Of a DNA stretch of 64,000 nucleotides, positions 43,851 through 55,584 are shown in pieces. The position numbers were made by a program, and so were the translations under genes. Every line of letters starts with the position of its first letter. The stretch's first letter is position 1. Location: positions 62,001 to 126,000 of the forward strand of contig JANSLP010000061.1 of assembly GCA_029298735.1 (NCBI GenBank), in the 5' to 3' direction. Source of the stretch: Ophiostoma sp. CBS 140.51 (lineage: Eukaryota; Ascomycota; Sordariomycetes; Ophiostomatales; Ophiostomataceae). Under the pieces are notes generated by a model. The model ran no database searches, was not told where the DNA came from, and saw nothing but the letters and a program-made list of their open reading frames with translations.

Positions 43851-46800
43851 AGAAAGGAACATAATAAAAATACACAAATAACAATACCTTGCTTGTAGCT
43901 TTGGTGCAAGTACTGTGCTGTGTAAGACAGGAAACGTGCTGGCGAGTTGGCTGCAACCCTACTTCGATTTACGCCTCCCTGTCCCGGTATTTATATTTTG
44001 TGCCTCTCTTGCACAGCAATAAGTGACAAAATTTCAGAAAGGGGACCCGAGCTACGATCGAGGAGAGGTTCTTGACAACGTAGCATCCTTTTTGGTGCTC
44101 AAAATGTTGTGCTGCCGCCGCTTCGGTCTCGCCCCCTCTGGTTTCCATTCATCTTAAACGTTGGTGACCAAGGTTGGATTGCGACTCATCTGTCGCGGTC
44201 GCTTCTCATTTCGGATTTTCTTATTCTTTTCGCAGCACGATATTGCTGCCTGGCGTGTGGCCTGCTTCCAAGTCGTTTCCCTTTCTTTCCCTTTCCCTTT
44301 TCGCTTTCCTTTCCTCTTCTATGCCAATCTCTTATTTGCTGGTCCCAAGAATGGCGACATTTGATGCAGATGAGAAGGCCAAGCAGGCTAACGGCAGGGG
44401 TCTCCGGACGGGACGATGTCTCGTAGGGGTTGGGGTTAAGGGGGGGGAACGAAGATGAAAGACTTTTGCTCTGTTACTGTGAGCAAACAGGCTGCTTGTT
44501 GCAAGCGTTTCACACGAGCAAGGCAAGACCAAGAAAACAGGGCGAGAAAGACGTACAAATACATAATCTAGGGACGGTGTTCAACGACAGGCACGGAGCA
44601 ACAGTTTGGAAGCGCGTGAAAAGGGAGCGAGCAGTTTCGGTGCTCTCGGTGCTTTTTTTTATCTTCCTCCCCTTGTTTCCGTCTCCATGTGTCGTTACGC
44701 TCAACAGAGTACTCTCGATTGGGATATGTTTCTCTCTTTCTCTCTGTTCATTTTCTTTTTTTCTTCTTGTTTTCCTTCTTCTTCTTCTTTCTTTTTGACG
44801 CGATTCTTGCTTGCATAGTCTGTCTTGATCCTCCAGACGACGTCGTACGCCAGTACTAGTAAGGTACGACTGCTTCATAGCCCTTCATTCGCAGTCACTA
44901 GTATTATGTGTACGTCGTCCGCAAATAAATCGTTGGTGATAAGCCCATTGGCGGGTTTTTTCTCGCACCTTCCTCCATCCTACTCCACAGGCAGAAGAAA
45001 CTACACAATCTCAAAGCATGCACCCCATACATATTCTTTTCCTTTTTTTCCTTTATTCGCCTCCCCCCTTTTCCCCTTCCTCAGCCCCTTTGTGTTGCCT
45101 TCTTTTTTGGTACGTCGTACTCTGGACGGACTCCATTTCGCTTCCTGGCCGCCTGGGCGCGCTCATCGACCAGCAGGCCACAATGCTCACTCCGCATGCT
45201 GACAGCTTCCTTCCCCATCTCGCCCACCCCCCCATGTCTGTCTCAGTGCTTCTTTTCCTTCTGGTTCAGCGCTAGCGCACAGCTCTGGTGAGAGGTGTGG
45301 GCACGACGGCCAACGAAGGCCGAGGTCCCATCGGCAGCTATGCCATTTGTGGAATAAACATCCTGGCTTGGTGGAGACCACTGAACCCAGATTCTGGCGC
45401 GATGCTACTCACCTTCTGTGGTCTGATGCGCCTGGCTGGACATCCCGTTTGAACGCGCCCCGTCCAGCGTATCTTACGATGGACACGCAGCAAAACGGGC
45501 GAGAAAAAAGGAAGAAAGGAACAAAAAAAGAAAGAAACAAGGGAAGGGAACAGAAAAACGCACCGACAACATTGGCGCTTTCTCACGGTGCTCTCGGCCA
45601 AAAGGGAGGGTCCAAAAGGGGACAGGGAGACAACATGGCAGCGTCGTCCCTGCACACCTTTCCGGCCGGGTCTGGTGTCTGTGTTGTTCGAAAGTACGAC
45701 GAGCTTGCTGCAAGTTGCGGCCTCCGTAGTACTGAGTACGATGCATACTCAGTATGTGTAGATGTATTGCTGAGTACGGAGTATTACTCTGTGCAAGTAG
45801 CGCCCTTTGCAGAAGAACAAGACGTGGGTGTGCTTGCAAGCGGGGTCTGCTCGAAGCAGGAAAGAGCGGTGGACGACCGGATCGTCGTCCCAAACAAAGC
45901 CTTTTCTTCTTCGTCGTCTTCTTCTTCTTTCCCTTCCTGCCTTTCTCTTTTCAGCTACTCTGTCGGCTTTTTCGCTCTCGCCTTTGAGCTTTCACCAAAC
46001 CTGTCATACTAAGCATCGGGCACGAGCCTTAACCCTGTGGCCAAGGAAATTATCTGAACGGAGGTGTCGCACACTCGATGATGCCTGTTACAAAAAGCTA
46101 TGTTAGTTGCCCAAGTCCGTCGCACGATGAGCCTACCTACATTTTGTTAGCAGGCTAGGCAAGTTTCCGCCCTCTCTGCAACAGGACCCCAAGGGGATCG
46201 TTCTCCGTAACAATGCTTGTGCCCAAATGGAATAATTATTACGGGTCGCTCTGATCAGGGAAGCTCCCTCTTCTGGATGTGTAGTGTATCTTATTCCCAT
46301 TCTTATTTGCAAACAAGGCGAACGTCACTGCAGACATCTTTTCGTCTTCTTCTTCCTTTTTCCTCTTTGCGTTTGGTTGGCCTGGGGTGCTCTTTGCCAA
46401 AGCAGGATAGGCACCGTGGATCTGAGCGACAAACCCCCTCACAGAACTCCGCTTGTTTGCCTGCGGAGAAGAAGCAACCCGCGTACTAGCCTGCCATCTC
46501 TGGCGCAAATGGCTGTCGATCGCTCTTTACGGCAGTGCAAGACGGACCCAACAAAACACCGACGATGTTCGCCATGTCTGCCATGTATGGTCGAGACGGG
46601 GCAGTTCCTCGCGAGGTAGGCACACACACACGAATATGCGTCGTACACACTCGTAGGCATTGGTATCGTTGAGCATCCAAAACAAACGCAGAAACTCCCC
46701 ATCGTCACAACAGGCCGATGTCTCATTTGCCCATATCTTTCGCCCACACACAGACCAATGCTTCGTATGTGTACAGGCATGCATGCTCTGTAATATTCAG

Positions 46801-46899
46801 TATACATACAAGAGGGAAATTGGCGGAGCTGACACTGTTGTAAGGTAGACATTCGCATATGCACAAATTCGTTCCTTTGACAAGCAAGATATGTGCCTG

Positions 46900-46921
46900 C
46901 ACACACACACACACACACACA
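46900..46921. repeat. CA dinucleotide microsatellite
   Basis: About eleven CA units. Cys/Val frames read through it are artefacts. Confidence 0.85.
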
Positions 46922-47667
46922 AGTATCTTACATACGTACTTACATACATGCAGGATTTCACCGTCGTCGCACTTAATGCTCACCAATACTTAAAAACAGC
47001 CGCTTTCCCCCCCTGGTTAAGCCACATCACCTCGCGCATGTGTTTGTCTTGCACGGCTTGATCGCACCGCCGGCCGTCTGCCCTTGACGTCGCATTCCAA
47101 CAAGGCGATGCCCATCTCGCTTGTACCTAACCCGTGAAAAGAAGTCAACTTTCATATATTATTCTGTGTGCTTGTCAAAACGCCAGACTCCACACCTGTC
47201 TCCCTTTGGTCGGCCACTCGGCCCTCTCCATCTGCATTGACCTGGGCTTCGATCGCACACCCCATGCCCCCTTTCCCCCGGATGCAAGCCCCCCTTCCCG
47301 TGAGTTCCCCTCGTTTGGCCTGCCCTGGTCGCCCTCGTAGGCGCACGTTCTTGGGAAAGCATGTGCGGAAGAATGAAAGAAGGAACAAAAAAGGGGGCCA
47401 AAAAGAAACCAAGTATTTAGTAGTAATATGTATACACATTCACTTCTGAAGTATGTCGTACGCTGTATTACTCCGTACATCGTGCACAACAAAGACGTCG
47501 AGAGTGGTTGAAAGGCGAGGGGCCAGCAGCAGAGACTACTCAGTACTCAGTACTCAGTATCACCCGGTATCCCTTACCAGAATCGATATGGCCGTGATCC
47601 GAGTATGGCTCCCAATACTTTGACACCATCACACATCATTTATTTTACTATCATTGTTCTTCTTGTG

Positions 47668-47683
47668 CCCCCCCCCCCCCCCC
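47668..47683. repeat. poly-C run of 16 bases
   Basis: Sixteen consecutive C. Homopolymers this long are prone to sequencing error. Confidence 0.85.
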
Positions 47684-49479
47684 AATTTTCAGCAAGTGGC
47701 TAGTTCTTTGAGCAGATTCTGGTGTGCGTGAGTTTACATCTGTCGCACACAAGCACGCGCGGAGCATCACCGTATCGCAATACTTGGAATGTATCTTGGT
47801 CCCGTCCCGTTGAGGCTGACACTGCCTTTGAATGTTCATCGCCCTCCTTTTTCGGCTCGTCTTACTGTCTGTGCAGACTTTCGTCCCTTCGCTGTTGTCT
47901 CCTCTGGACTCTGGACTGACACAGTCTGGCTTGCACCGTTGTATTTATGTCCAAAGATAGATATGTAATCCGGGCCGCTGTTTCTTTTTAGTCTGTGCAT
48001 GTCCTTGTCTTACTTATCCAAGCCCGAAGTGCAGGCATGCCCTGTCCATGTCCTCATGAGAATGTGTGCAAACATACCCCGTATGTACGACACGCATCGT
48101 TCTTGTAAATGAAGGACACCTGGGAGCCTGGGTACCCTTTGAGCCTCCCAAGTGCGTCGTCGAACTTGACAGATGCGTCTGGGCCTGACACGTCGCAGTC
48201 GTGGATCTTCTCGAAGGGGCAGAGCGTCGGCCGCTTCGTCGCTCGATTTGACCTTGGGCCATCGATTTGGCGCATCCTTGTCTCCGAAGGGGGTGTGTTG
48301 GTGTGTCATTGGTGAGCCAGTAATCTTGTTTGTTCTTTGGTCGCTGTTGTTGTGTCGTCGTATCTGATGTCCATCCTACCCGTTCTCAGCAGGCCGCTGG
48401 CCCATCGTCGAGAGCTCACCGGTAAAAGGTATTGTGTACCTTTGCTGTTGTATCCCGTCCTTGTACCTGTCTCGTCCCAAGCTCCATCTGTCGCTCACTT
48501 TTCCCGCGAAGAAGTGAGTGCACCCACCAATATTTGTGTGTACATATATACGTATGTTCGCAGTACAGGTACATCGCCCTGAACCCGGAGACGGTACAAA
48601 TACACCAAGCAATAACAAGCAGCTACCACACCCTCCCGTTCCCCCAGCGTCGCATGTTGGGTAACTCATTTGCACCTGTATTGCCGTAATATCTGCTGCC
48701 ACGCGCATCTTTTCATCTCGCGAGGCGAACAGGTCTAACGAAGTTCGTCGTACATACGCATACAGTTTCCATCTGCGCACGTCGGCCGCTTGCATGCCAT
48801 TCGAGAACTTGCACGTCTTGTTGGAGCTTAATTCTACCCCGTCCCTGCCCATTTGCGTTCCATTTTTCCATTGATTGATCTCCGTGCTTTGTTTCCACCC
48901 GTGTCAACGTTCACCCCATCCATGTTGCCCCCCCCTCCTTCCTCTCCGAGACCTGTCCTGCCAAAATTTCCTTCCCTCCGTCTCTTTTCCGTGTTACTCT
49001 AATTAGTGGACTCTACCAAACCGCCCTTTCCCTCTCTGTCTCTCGCTTTGTTCGCAAACCTCACGGATGTACAAGTACAAGAGCATCACATCTGATTTGC
49101 CTATTCAACCCCCAGTCCTTCCCCCTTCCCCGTCTTAGTTCGCGCCTATTCCCCCCTCCCCAAAATTTTTAAGTTGGCAGTCCCCAGTCCCCCAGTCCCA
49201 CCCAGGACCAGTTCTCTGCCTCCATTCAGTTTCACCAACATATAAACAAGACCCTTCCCCCCAAATACCCGCTCTGTCCGTTTCCTCCTCCTTTCCCGTT
49301 TCCTTTCCTTCTCCTCCTCCTCCTTTCTGCCACATTGAGAAGCCGGTTCCCAAGATCCAATCAAGCTTGCTGCCCTCAGTCCCCATCCTTCCATTGCCAC
49401 CGGTCGTCGTCGTCGTCGTCGCTGCTCCCTTCCTCCCTTATTACAACCACATCAAGAACAACAGTAAACAACAACTCCA

Positions 49480-51031
49480 ATGGCATCCACCGAGGCAGTT
49501 CCGCCTGTCGGCGCCGAGAAGGATGTTGGCACCGCGTCTGGTGCTGCTCCTAACGGTGCACAGGCCGTCCACCGCCTGGACTATGGCGGCAACCCACTCT
49601 ACCACACGCAGTCGTACCAGGATCCCGAAGGCCGCCTCCCCGCGTTCGGTGGTGAATTCCAGCCCGGTCTGTACAAGCCCATCGCGCACCGCAAGTTCGC
49701 CAACCCGGCGCCGCTCGGCCTTTGTGCCTTCGCTCTGACGACCTTCGTCCTCTCTCTCATCAACCTCCAGACGCGTGGTGTGACCGAGCCCAACATTGTG
49801 GCTTGCTTGGCTCTCGGATATGGCGGTCTCGTTCAGCTTCTTGCTGGCATGTGGTATGTTTCTGGGATTTCTGCCTGTTTTCCCCTTCGGTTTACCTGTT
49901 CGCTTTGCTCGTCACACGCATCTAACACCGGTTTAGGGAGATGGCTGTTGGCAACACGTTCGGCGCGACCGCGCTCTCCTCGTACGGTGGCTTCTGGATC
50001 TCGTACTCCATTCTGATGAACCCTCAGTGGGATCTTCTGTCTGCGTACGAGAAGACGGAGGCTGGTGCTGACCCTCTTAGAGTTAACTCCGCCCTTGGCT
50101 TCTTCCTGACCGGCTGGTTCATTTTCACCACCCTCATGCTTCTGCTCACCCTGCGCTCAACCGTCATGTTCTTCAGTCTCTTCTTCACGCTTGACCTCGC
50201 GTTCCTGTTCCTCGCTGTTGGTGCTTTCGCCGCCGATAATGGTAACGCCTCGGCTGCCACAAGCCTCAACAAGGCTGGTGGCGTTTTCGGTCTTCTGGCC
50301 GCCTTCCTCGCCTGGTACAATGCGTTTGCCGGTATTGCTGATTCCAGGTATGTAATAGTGTTCCCCTCTCTCGTGTTCTTCTCCCGCCCTGTTTCGCAAT
50401 TTTCGCATCTCAACCTGCCTTGTAGGCCCCCCCTTCATCCCTTTTTGAGACCTCTTCACGTTCTTATTTCTTTTTCTTTCTCTTTCTTTCTCTTCTTGCA
50501 ACATTTACCTGGTTTTGGCTGTTTTCGTTCCCACTTTGCCTTGATCCCCTCCGCTTCCCCATTTGTTGTGCATTGGCCTCTCTCCAATTCGTCTCCAAAT
50601 TTGCGCCAACCCACTTGTCTCCAACAAATGGATCTCGCATGCTCCACACCTTCCCTGTCTCGGCTTCTTTTTCTTCTCACTCACTCGGTCGAACTAAGCC
50701 ATTGGGGCATTGGGGGATGCCTCAGCTGTCCCTCCCTTCTTCCCTTCCCCCCAAGGACACATTTTATTTATTCGCTCTTGCCATTTTTCTCGCTCGTGTT
50801 GGGGCAATATTTGCCCGAAGAATGGCTCTGTTGCCCACGGTCCCCGAGGATCATCCCACCTTTATTCGCCTCAGCACACTTTCGCTACTGCGTTTGGGTC
50901 CGCTTGTCGCCACTTACTAACAGATTTTTCTGCGCAGCAACTCGTTCTTTGTTGTCCCTGTCTTCCACTTCCCCTGGTCGGAGAAGGGCTACGAGTCGCG
51001 CAAGGCGAAGCCCGCCGCCCTGTCGGCTTAG
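49480..51031 (+). CDS. GPR1/FUN34/YaaH (SatP/AceTr) family acetate transporter
   Basis: Three exons: 49480-49853, 49937-50347 and 50938-51031 (introns 83 and 590 nt; GTATGT...TTTAG and GTATGT...CGCAG), giving 292 residues. The family signature NPAPLGL opens the membrane domain (about residue 75), followed by six hydrophobic segments: GLCAFALTTFVLSLIN, IVACLALGYGGLVQLLAGMW, FFLTGWFIFTTLMLLLTL, FFSLFFTLDLAFLFLAV and others. The FFTLDLAFLFLA and MAVGNTFGATALSSYGGFW segments are typical. The end, FFVVPVFHFPWSEKGYES, is recovered only by using the 590-nt intron. Relatives are Ady2/Ato of yeast and AcpA of Aspergillus, which take up acetate (and export ammonium) at the plasma membrane. Reading through intron 2 would give a low-complexity tail instead, so I reject that frame. 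Confidence 0.93.
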
Positions 51032-53025
51032 AGACATAGCCGACCCTTACTTGCACTCTGGCGAGAAAGCCTGCGACAATACCAGACATGATTCCTGTCG
51101 CCGACATCGACACACCATTTGCTTGCCTGCGACTCTACTGGCCGGCCTAGGCCACGGTGGCACGTGTGGCTCACGTTCACATTTATATCAGTTAATTGTT
51201 CCTCGTTCAAACCACCCTTCTTGTTCCAAAAAAAATTAGTTCACAAAATCTGCAAATACCCTTTTTAATTGTGCGGGCATTGCCATCACATCCTTGTCAG
51301 TCACGTCCGCCAATGGATGATGGATCGTGGCGCCCGCGAGCTAGAATAATCTACTTTTCTCTGTCTGTCTCTTGCCTTTCAAAAATAAAACCGAGACCAG
51401 CTGTTTGTATTGCCTTGTACCCATATGATGTGAATGCTGCGTACGGCTGCGGCCCTTCTGTAGGATCCTGTTCAGAGAGTAAGGGCTTTGTAGGATAAGT
51501 ATCGTGTTGTTTGTGTACGGAGTAGCCCATACTCGTATGTCGTAAGATAATTACTTGTATTGAACGCTATGTCGCATGCTACTCCCAGGTACCCACCCTT
51601 GTGCTGCTCCTTCCGTTTCCGCTCCTTCCGCCATTCACCATTTCCGCCACGAAGATTCCGGGGCAGGGATGTTCTGGTCCGAACTCCACGTGGCGGCCCT
51701 GTTGGGTTGCTTCTTGGAATCTTGATAATAAGGGAGCTCGATTCGAGAGCAACCCCCTCTCCCCCATACATCATATTCTTCGAAGGGAACACTGTTCGTC
51801 CACGACAAAACTGATTATGGACTTTTCCCACGACCGAGGTCGGCTTGCTATAATTATGACGTGGCTGTTAAACCACAATGCAGCGCCTTTTCAAAGTAGA
51901 AATAGAATCATGCCATTTCAACGGCTGCCACTGAATAGATGGAATAGCCGCACAGCCCGCCGCTAGTATACCATGTGGTTGATAAGCGGACCGAAGCTGG
52001 CCGAGGCGGTATATAATTCAAGTACCGTTGGACACGGCAGTCAAAAGCTCTTGCCTTTCAGCCAGAATTCTGGAGCAAAGGGGGACCTCGTGTATTACGC
52101 TGGAACTCTTCCCCGGAGGGAACCCGAAAGAAACCGGAAGCGGGGGCCAGAAAATGGACCAGAAAGTGGCCGGCAGGAGAACAGAGAGCACGGCGCCTAC
52201 TCCGCGCAGATTTTATGGGTCTTCCTATCCGTTCCCAGGAATACCTAGATCTCCGGGAATCCCAGGACATTCCTTGATCTCCAATATTTATCTTACAAAT
52301 TCTACAGCTCGATCTTCCCTTCAACGTGTTTTTTTCTTGTTCTCGTTTTGTTTTGCTTTATTTATTGCCTAAATATCTGCTGGCACGCCATGCATGCCAA
52401 TCTTGTTTTTTACCATTACCGTCGCGAGAGCACCAGGGATGGTGGAGATTCGTCTCTGATTTGCCATTTCGTGTCACATCGCGGTTGTCAATGGCATTTT
52501 GTAAATCCCACCAAGCCTTCCCGGCCTGGACGCTCTTTCTCACTTCTCATGCCATAGACAACTGCTATTCGCCATCTTTCGTAATCCTGATTAACCTCTC
52601 GCTACTCTCCTCCCACTTGCACTACCCCGCCTCCGCACAACCTTGCTGCAGAATCCCACAATGGGCTGGCGTTCTTCCTATAACGAACAATGCCCAACTG
52701 GTGGCGTCTTCGTTTATTGGCTTATGTTGTCGATCATGGTGGGAGCTATCGATGTTGCTCAATCTCGCGGCCGTATTGCGCAATTCAGCATCTGGCTGCG
52801 GCGGCGCTGGGTATATCTTGTACGGCCCGGATCGCCGCCTCTCACGGCCTCTTACATAGTATAAGTTGCTTTAGATAACACAGAGCGAAACAAAGTAAAA
52901 CAAAACAAGCAACCGAGACCGAATGTGATACTACTACGTTGTACTTGCCACAGTTAACAACAGAGAGGCACCGACTGTACCAAATCGTCAAACGAAACGA
53001 CAAGAACCACGCAGCCTATCCCGCA
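51032..53025. other. intergenic region, transporter / carbonic anhydrase
   Basis: No gene is seen in 2 kb. It has a TACGGAGTA motif at 51517-51525 and several short frames without domains. The last 150 bases are an A/C-rich leader to the carbonic anhydrase. Confidence 0.45.
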
Positions 53026-53611
53026 ATGACAACCGATATTCAAAGTAATCTGGAGGCGAAAAACGGTGCATACGCTGCCGAGTTTACAAAGGGCCATTTG
53101 CCGCTCCCGCCGGGGAAGGAGTACTTGGTCGGTGCGTGGCTACTCCATCCGCTTCGCCGTGGCCTGCCACGGGACGGAACCTTTGCTAATAGCCACCGTT
53201 GCGACAGTCACTTGTATGGATGCCCGCATCGACACTGCAGCTGCATTCGGAATCGACCTGGGCGATGCTCACGTTATCCGCAATGCTGGCGGCAGCAGCC
53301 GTGATGCTCTGCGGTCCATTCTGATTTCCGAACAGCTGCTTGGCACCCAGGAGATTGTCCTCATCAAGCACACTGGTTGCGGAATGCTAACTTTTACCAA
53401 CGAGGATGCCCATGCCCTTGTGCAAAAGAATCTTGGACCGGCGGCGGCGGCTGAGATTGCCACGCTTGACTTTTTGCCGTTTCCGGAACTTGACCAAGCC
53501 GTGCGTGACGACGTGCTCTTCTTGCAAAAGCAGAACACCATTCCGGAGAGCATTGCTGTGAGCGGTTGGGTCTATAGCGTCGAGACTGGCCGTGTTCGCC
53601 GTGTTGTCTAG
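53026..53611 (+). CDS. beta-class carbonic anhydrase
   Basis: Two exons, 53026-53131 and 53208-53611 (intron 76 nt, GTGCGT...GACAG with GCTAAT upstream), give 169 residues. It interconverts CO2 and bicarbonate with zinc. Splicing joins GKEYLV to VTCMDARID, restoring the CxDxR zinc and dyad motif: C38, D40 and R42, with H90 and C93 in HTGCG as the other ligands. IRNAGG at 59-64 is the usual active-site strand. Its small size and late ending (YSVETGRVRRVV) place it with the short type of fungal beta-CA rather than the longer plant-like Nce103 type. No mitochondrial targeting sequence is evident, so it is probably cytosolic. ATG 53026 is chosen because upstream codons to 52939 are leader-like. 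Confidence 0.95.
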
Positions 53612-54482
53612 AGCAAGGATCTGGTATTCCAGGAGGTAATTACAACGTAAGACACCTCTCTCTTCTTGTTCGAGTTCGGTTTTAGTTCAGCCGAAGTGGC
53701 GTGAAGTTGCCGAGAGTTTGGATAGGAGTTCTGGTTGGCGTGTTTGTGGAGGAAAGCTGTGATTGTTGGCTGGGCTGGGTATTCTCGCGATCCTGGTTCC
53801 TACGGGAGCGAGCGAGGTGTACTTCACGCGGGAGTGAGTTTGATTGAGAACTAATTTTTATGGCTTGCATCGTGTGGAGTACCATTACGACGTATCAGGG
53901 TGAACGGCGGAGTAAATACCAAGGGCATAGGGGCAGTTTGCTAATAATATCTTTCGAGGTTCGGGGTCAAGGCGGCGAGGGCGGCTAGGTGTGGGTGCTG
54001 CGGGGTGCGGGAGAGAGCCACGGGGAGAGAGCACTTTGTAAAACGACGTAATCAGTCAGACGTAAGTGCACTTGGTTTCGCCTTATCGTCCTACCTGCAT
54101 CTAACCAGAACCACGACGTATTAATCCCTACTTAATCGCTCTCTACTATTATCTTACTCATCCTCCCGACAGTTGCACACAGCGCAGTTACTTTGCGGGG
54201 TACCGACAGCTCCAAACAAATCGCAATTCACTTCGCACAACTTGCGTTACACAACACACCGTCACTACGAGACTACGAGACTGCGAGACTGCGAGACAAC
54301 GGGACCACCTACCCTTCCCGCCACTCCGCTCATAAGTTTCCTAGACTTACCAACAACCTGTCAACGTCCCTCTGACGACAGGCCTTTCCTCGCATCCCGT
54401 TGTTGGTTACCTGGCTGCGCTCCTCGCCGTGTATTTCTCGTGGTCCTCTTCCTTCCTCTTGCTTCGTGCACCAGCCGATGTT
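53612..54482. other. intergenic region, carbonic anhydrase / Memo gene
   Basis: No gene is seen. It contains several ACGACGTA words (near 53885, 54043 and 54113) and, at 54265-54300, a short gagactac/gagactgc repeat. Confidence 0.45.
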
Positions 54483-55584
54483 ATGGCGCTGAAAGGCACA
54501 CGCGACGCTGACCACGCTGGGTCCTGGTACACGGCCGACGAAGCCGAGCTCTCGGACGAGCTGGACGGATGGCTTGACGGTGTTCCGGCAACCGTCGATG
54601 GGAACAGTCTTCCCATTCCTGGAGCTAGGGCAGTCATCGCTCCGTGAGCAGCCCCACCCTCCCCCTTGGTTGTATTGAGTGGCACATCCTTCTTTGGAAC
54701 CTCCTCGCTAACAAACGCCACATTTGTTGTTGAGCAGGCATGCTGGTTATCAATATTCCGGCCCATGTGCGGCCTGGGCCTATAGGTCGCTCGACCTGCG
54801 GCAGGCGAAGCGCGTTTTTGTCCTCGGCCCAAGTCACACATACTACTTGCGCGGCTGTGCTCTGACGACATTCGACAAGTTTGCAACGCCGTTCGGCGAC
54901 TTTCAGGTCGATGCAGCTGTTCTGGCCGAGCTCCGCAGCACTGGAAAATTCAACGACATTCCGCGACACAACGACGTACGCGAGCATAGCCTCGAAATGC
55001 ACCTCCCCTACATCTGGAAGGTCCTTGAGAGGACGGTAGGCAACAACCGCACGTGGCCCACGCTCGTTCCAATCATGGTAGGAGATGGTGACGGTGTTGC
55101 CGAGAAAGCCTACGGTGAGCTGCTGCTGCCATACCTAGAAGATCCAGATAACGCCTTTGTTGTCAGCTCCGATTTCTGTCACTGGGGCCGGAACTTTCAG
55201 TTCTGGCAATACAGCCCGGATGCCGACTTTACCAAGATTCGGTCGCTGCCATCGCGGGCTGGGTCGCGCCCCGCGTCTTCAGAACCGCCAATCCACGAGT
55301 TTATCCATACCCTCGACAAAGCTGCGTTTGATGTCATCGAGACAGGCGTGCAGGCGGACTTTGTCCAGTACCTACACCTCACGGAGAACACCATCTGCGG
55401 GCGGCATCCCATAAGCGTGGTCATGGCGGCATTGGAACTGCTAGCCGCGAAGACACCGCCCACAGCAACAGCTGCAGGCAAGGGGCGACAGAAGTTTGCC
55501 TTTGTGAAATATGATCGAAGCGAGCTCGCCCGTACAACATCGGATTCCAGCGTGAGCTACGCCTCTGCGTATGCTATCTTTTAA
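54483..55584 (+). CDS. MHO1: Memo-family protein (Mho1 homologue)
   Basis: Two exons, 54483-54643 and 54738-55584 (intron 94 nt, GTGAGC...GAGCAG), give 335 residues. The junction restores ARAVIAPHAGYQYSGPCAAWAY, a hallmark of the Memo family. Further conserved parts are RVFVLGPSHTYYLRGCAL, HSLEMHLPYIWK, LVPIMVGD and VVSSDFCHWGRNFQFW; the His and Cys residues of PHAGY, GPSH, EMHLPY and DFCHWG line the metal-like pocket known from Memo1. Human MEMO1 acts in ErbB-linked cell motility and is reported to bind copper and to have redox activity; yeast Mho1 is linked to invasive growth. Its exact reaction is unsettled. Reading past the donor would stop at codon 55. Confidence 0.95.

Larger units (their letters stand above)
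41619..49479. other. 7.8 kb gene-free region rich in microsatellites and TACTCCGTA motifs
   Basis: I find no frame with domains, fungal codon pattern or convincing splice-joined exons on either strand. Frames such as 45347-46012 (plus) and 46439-46918 (minus) are low-complexity or unremarkable. The region holds AAG, CA and poly-C tracts, repeated TACTCCGTA/TACGGAGTA words and two inverted repeats, listed separately. The right end (48900-49479) is C/T-rich and is the likely promoter and leader of the acetate-transporter-type gene. A non-coding transcript is possible but not shown. Confidence 0.5.

Noticed and set aside
45347..46012. 221-codon plus-strand frame in the gene desert
   Set aside because: Contains Lys and poly-Ser microsatellite text and no domain; composition matches the surrounding non-coding DNA.
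46439..46918. Cys-rich minus-strand frame (possible small secreted protein)
   Set aside because: Begins in the CA microsatellite, which creates the CVCVC text; no signal peptide.
50348..51239. Transporter frame continued through intron 2
   Set aside because: The read-through is low-complexity; splicing at 50348-50937 restores the conserved C-terminus.
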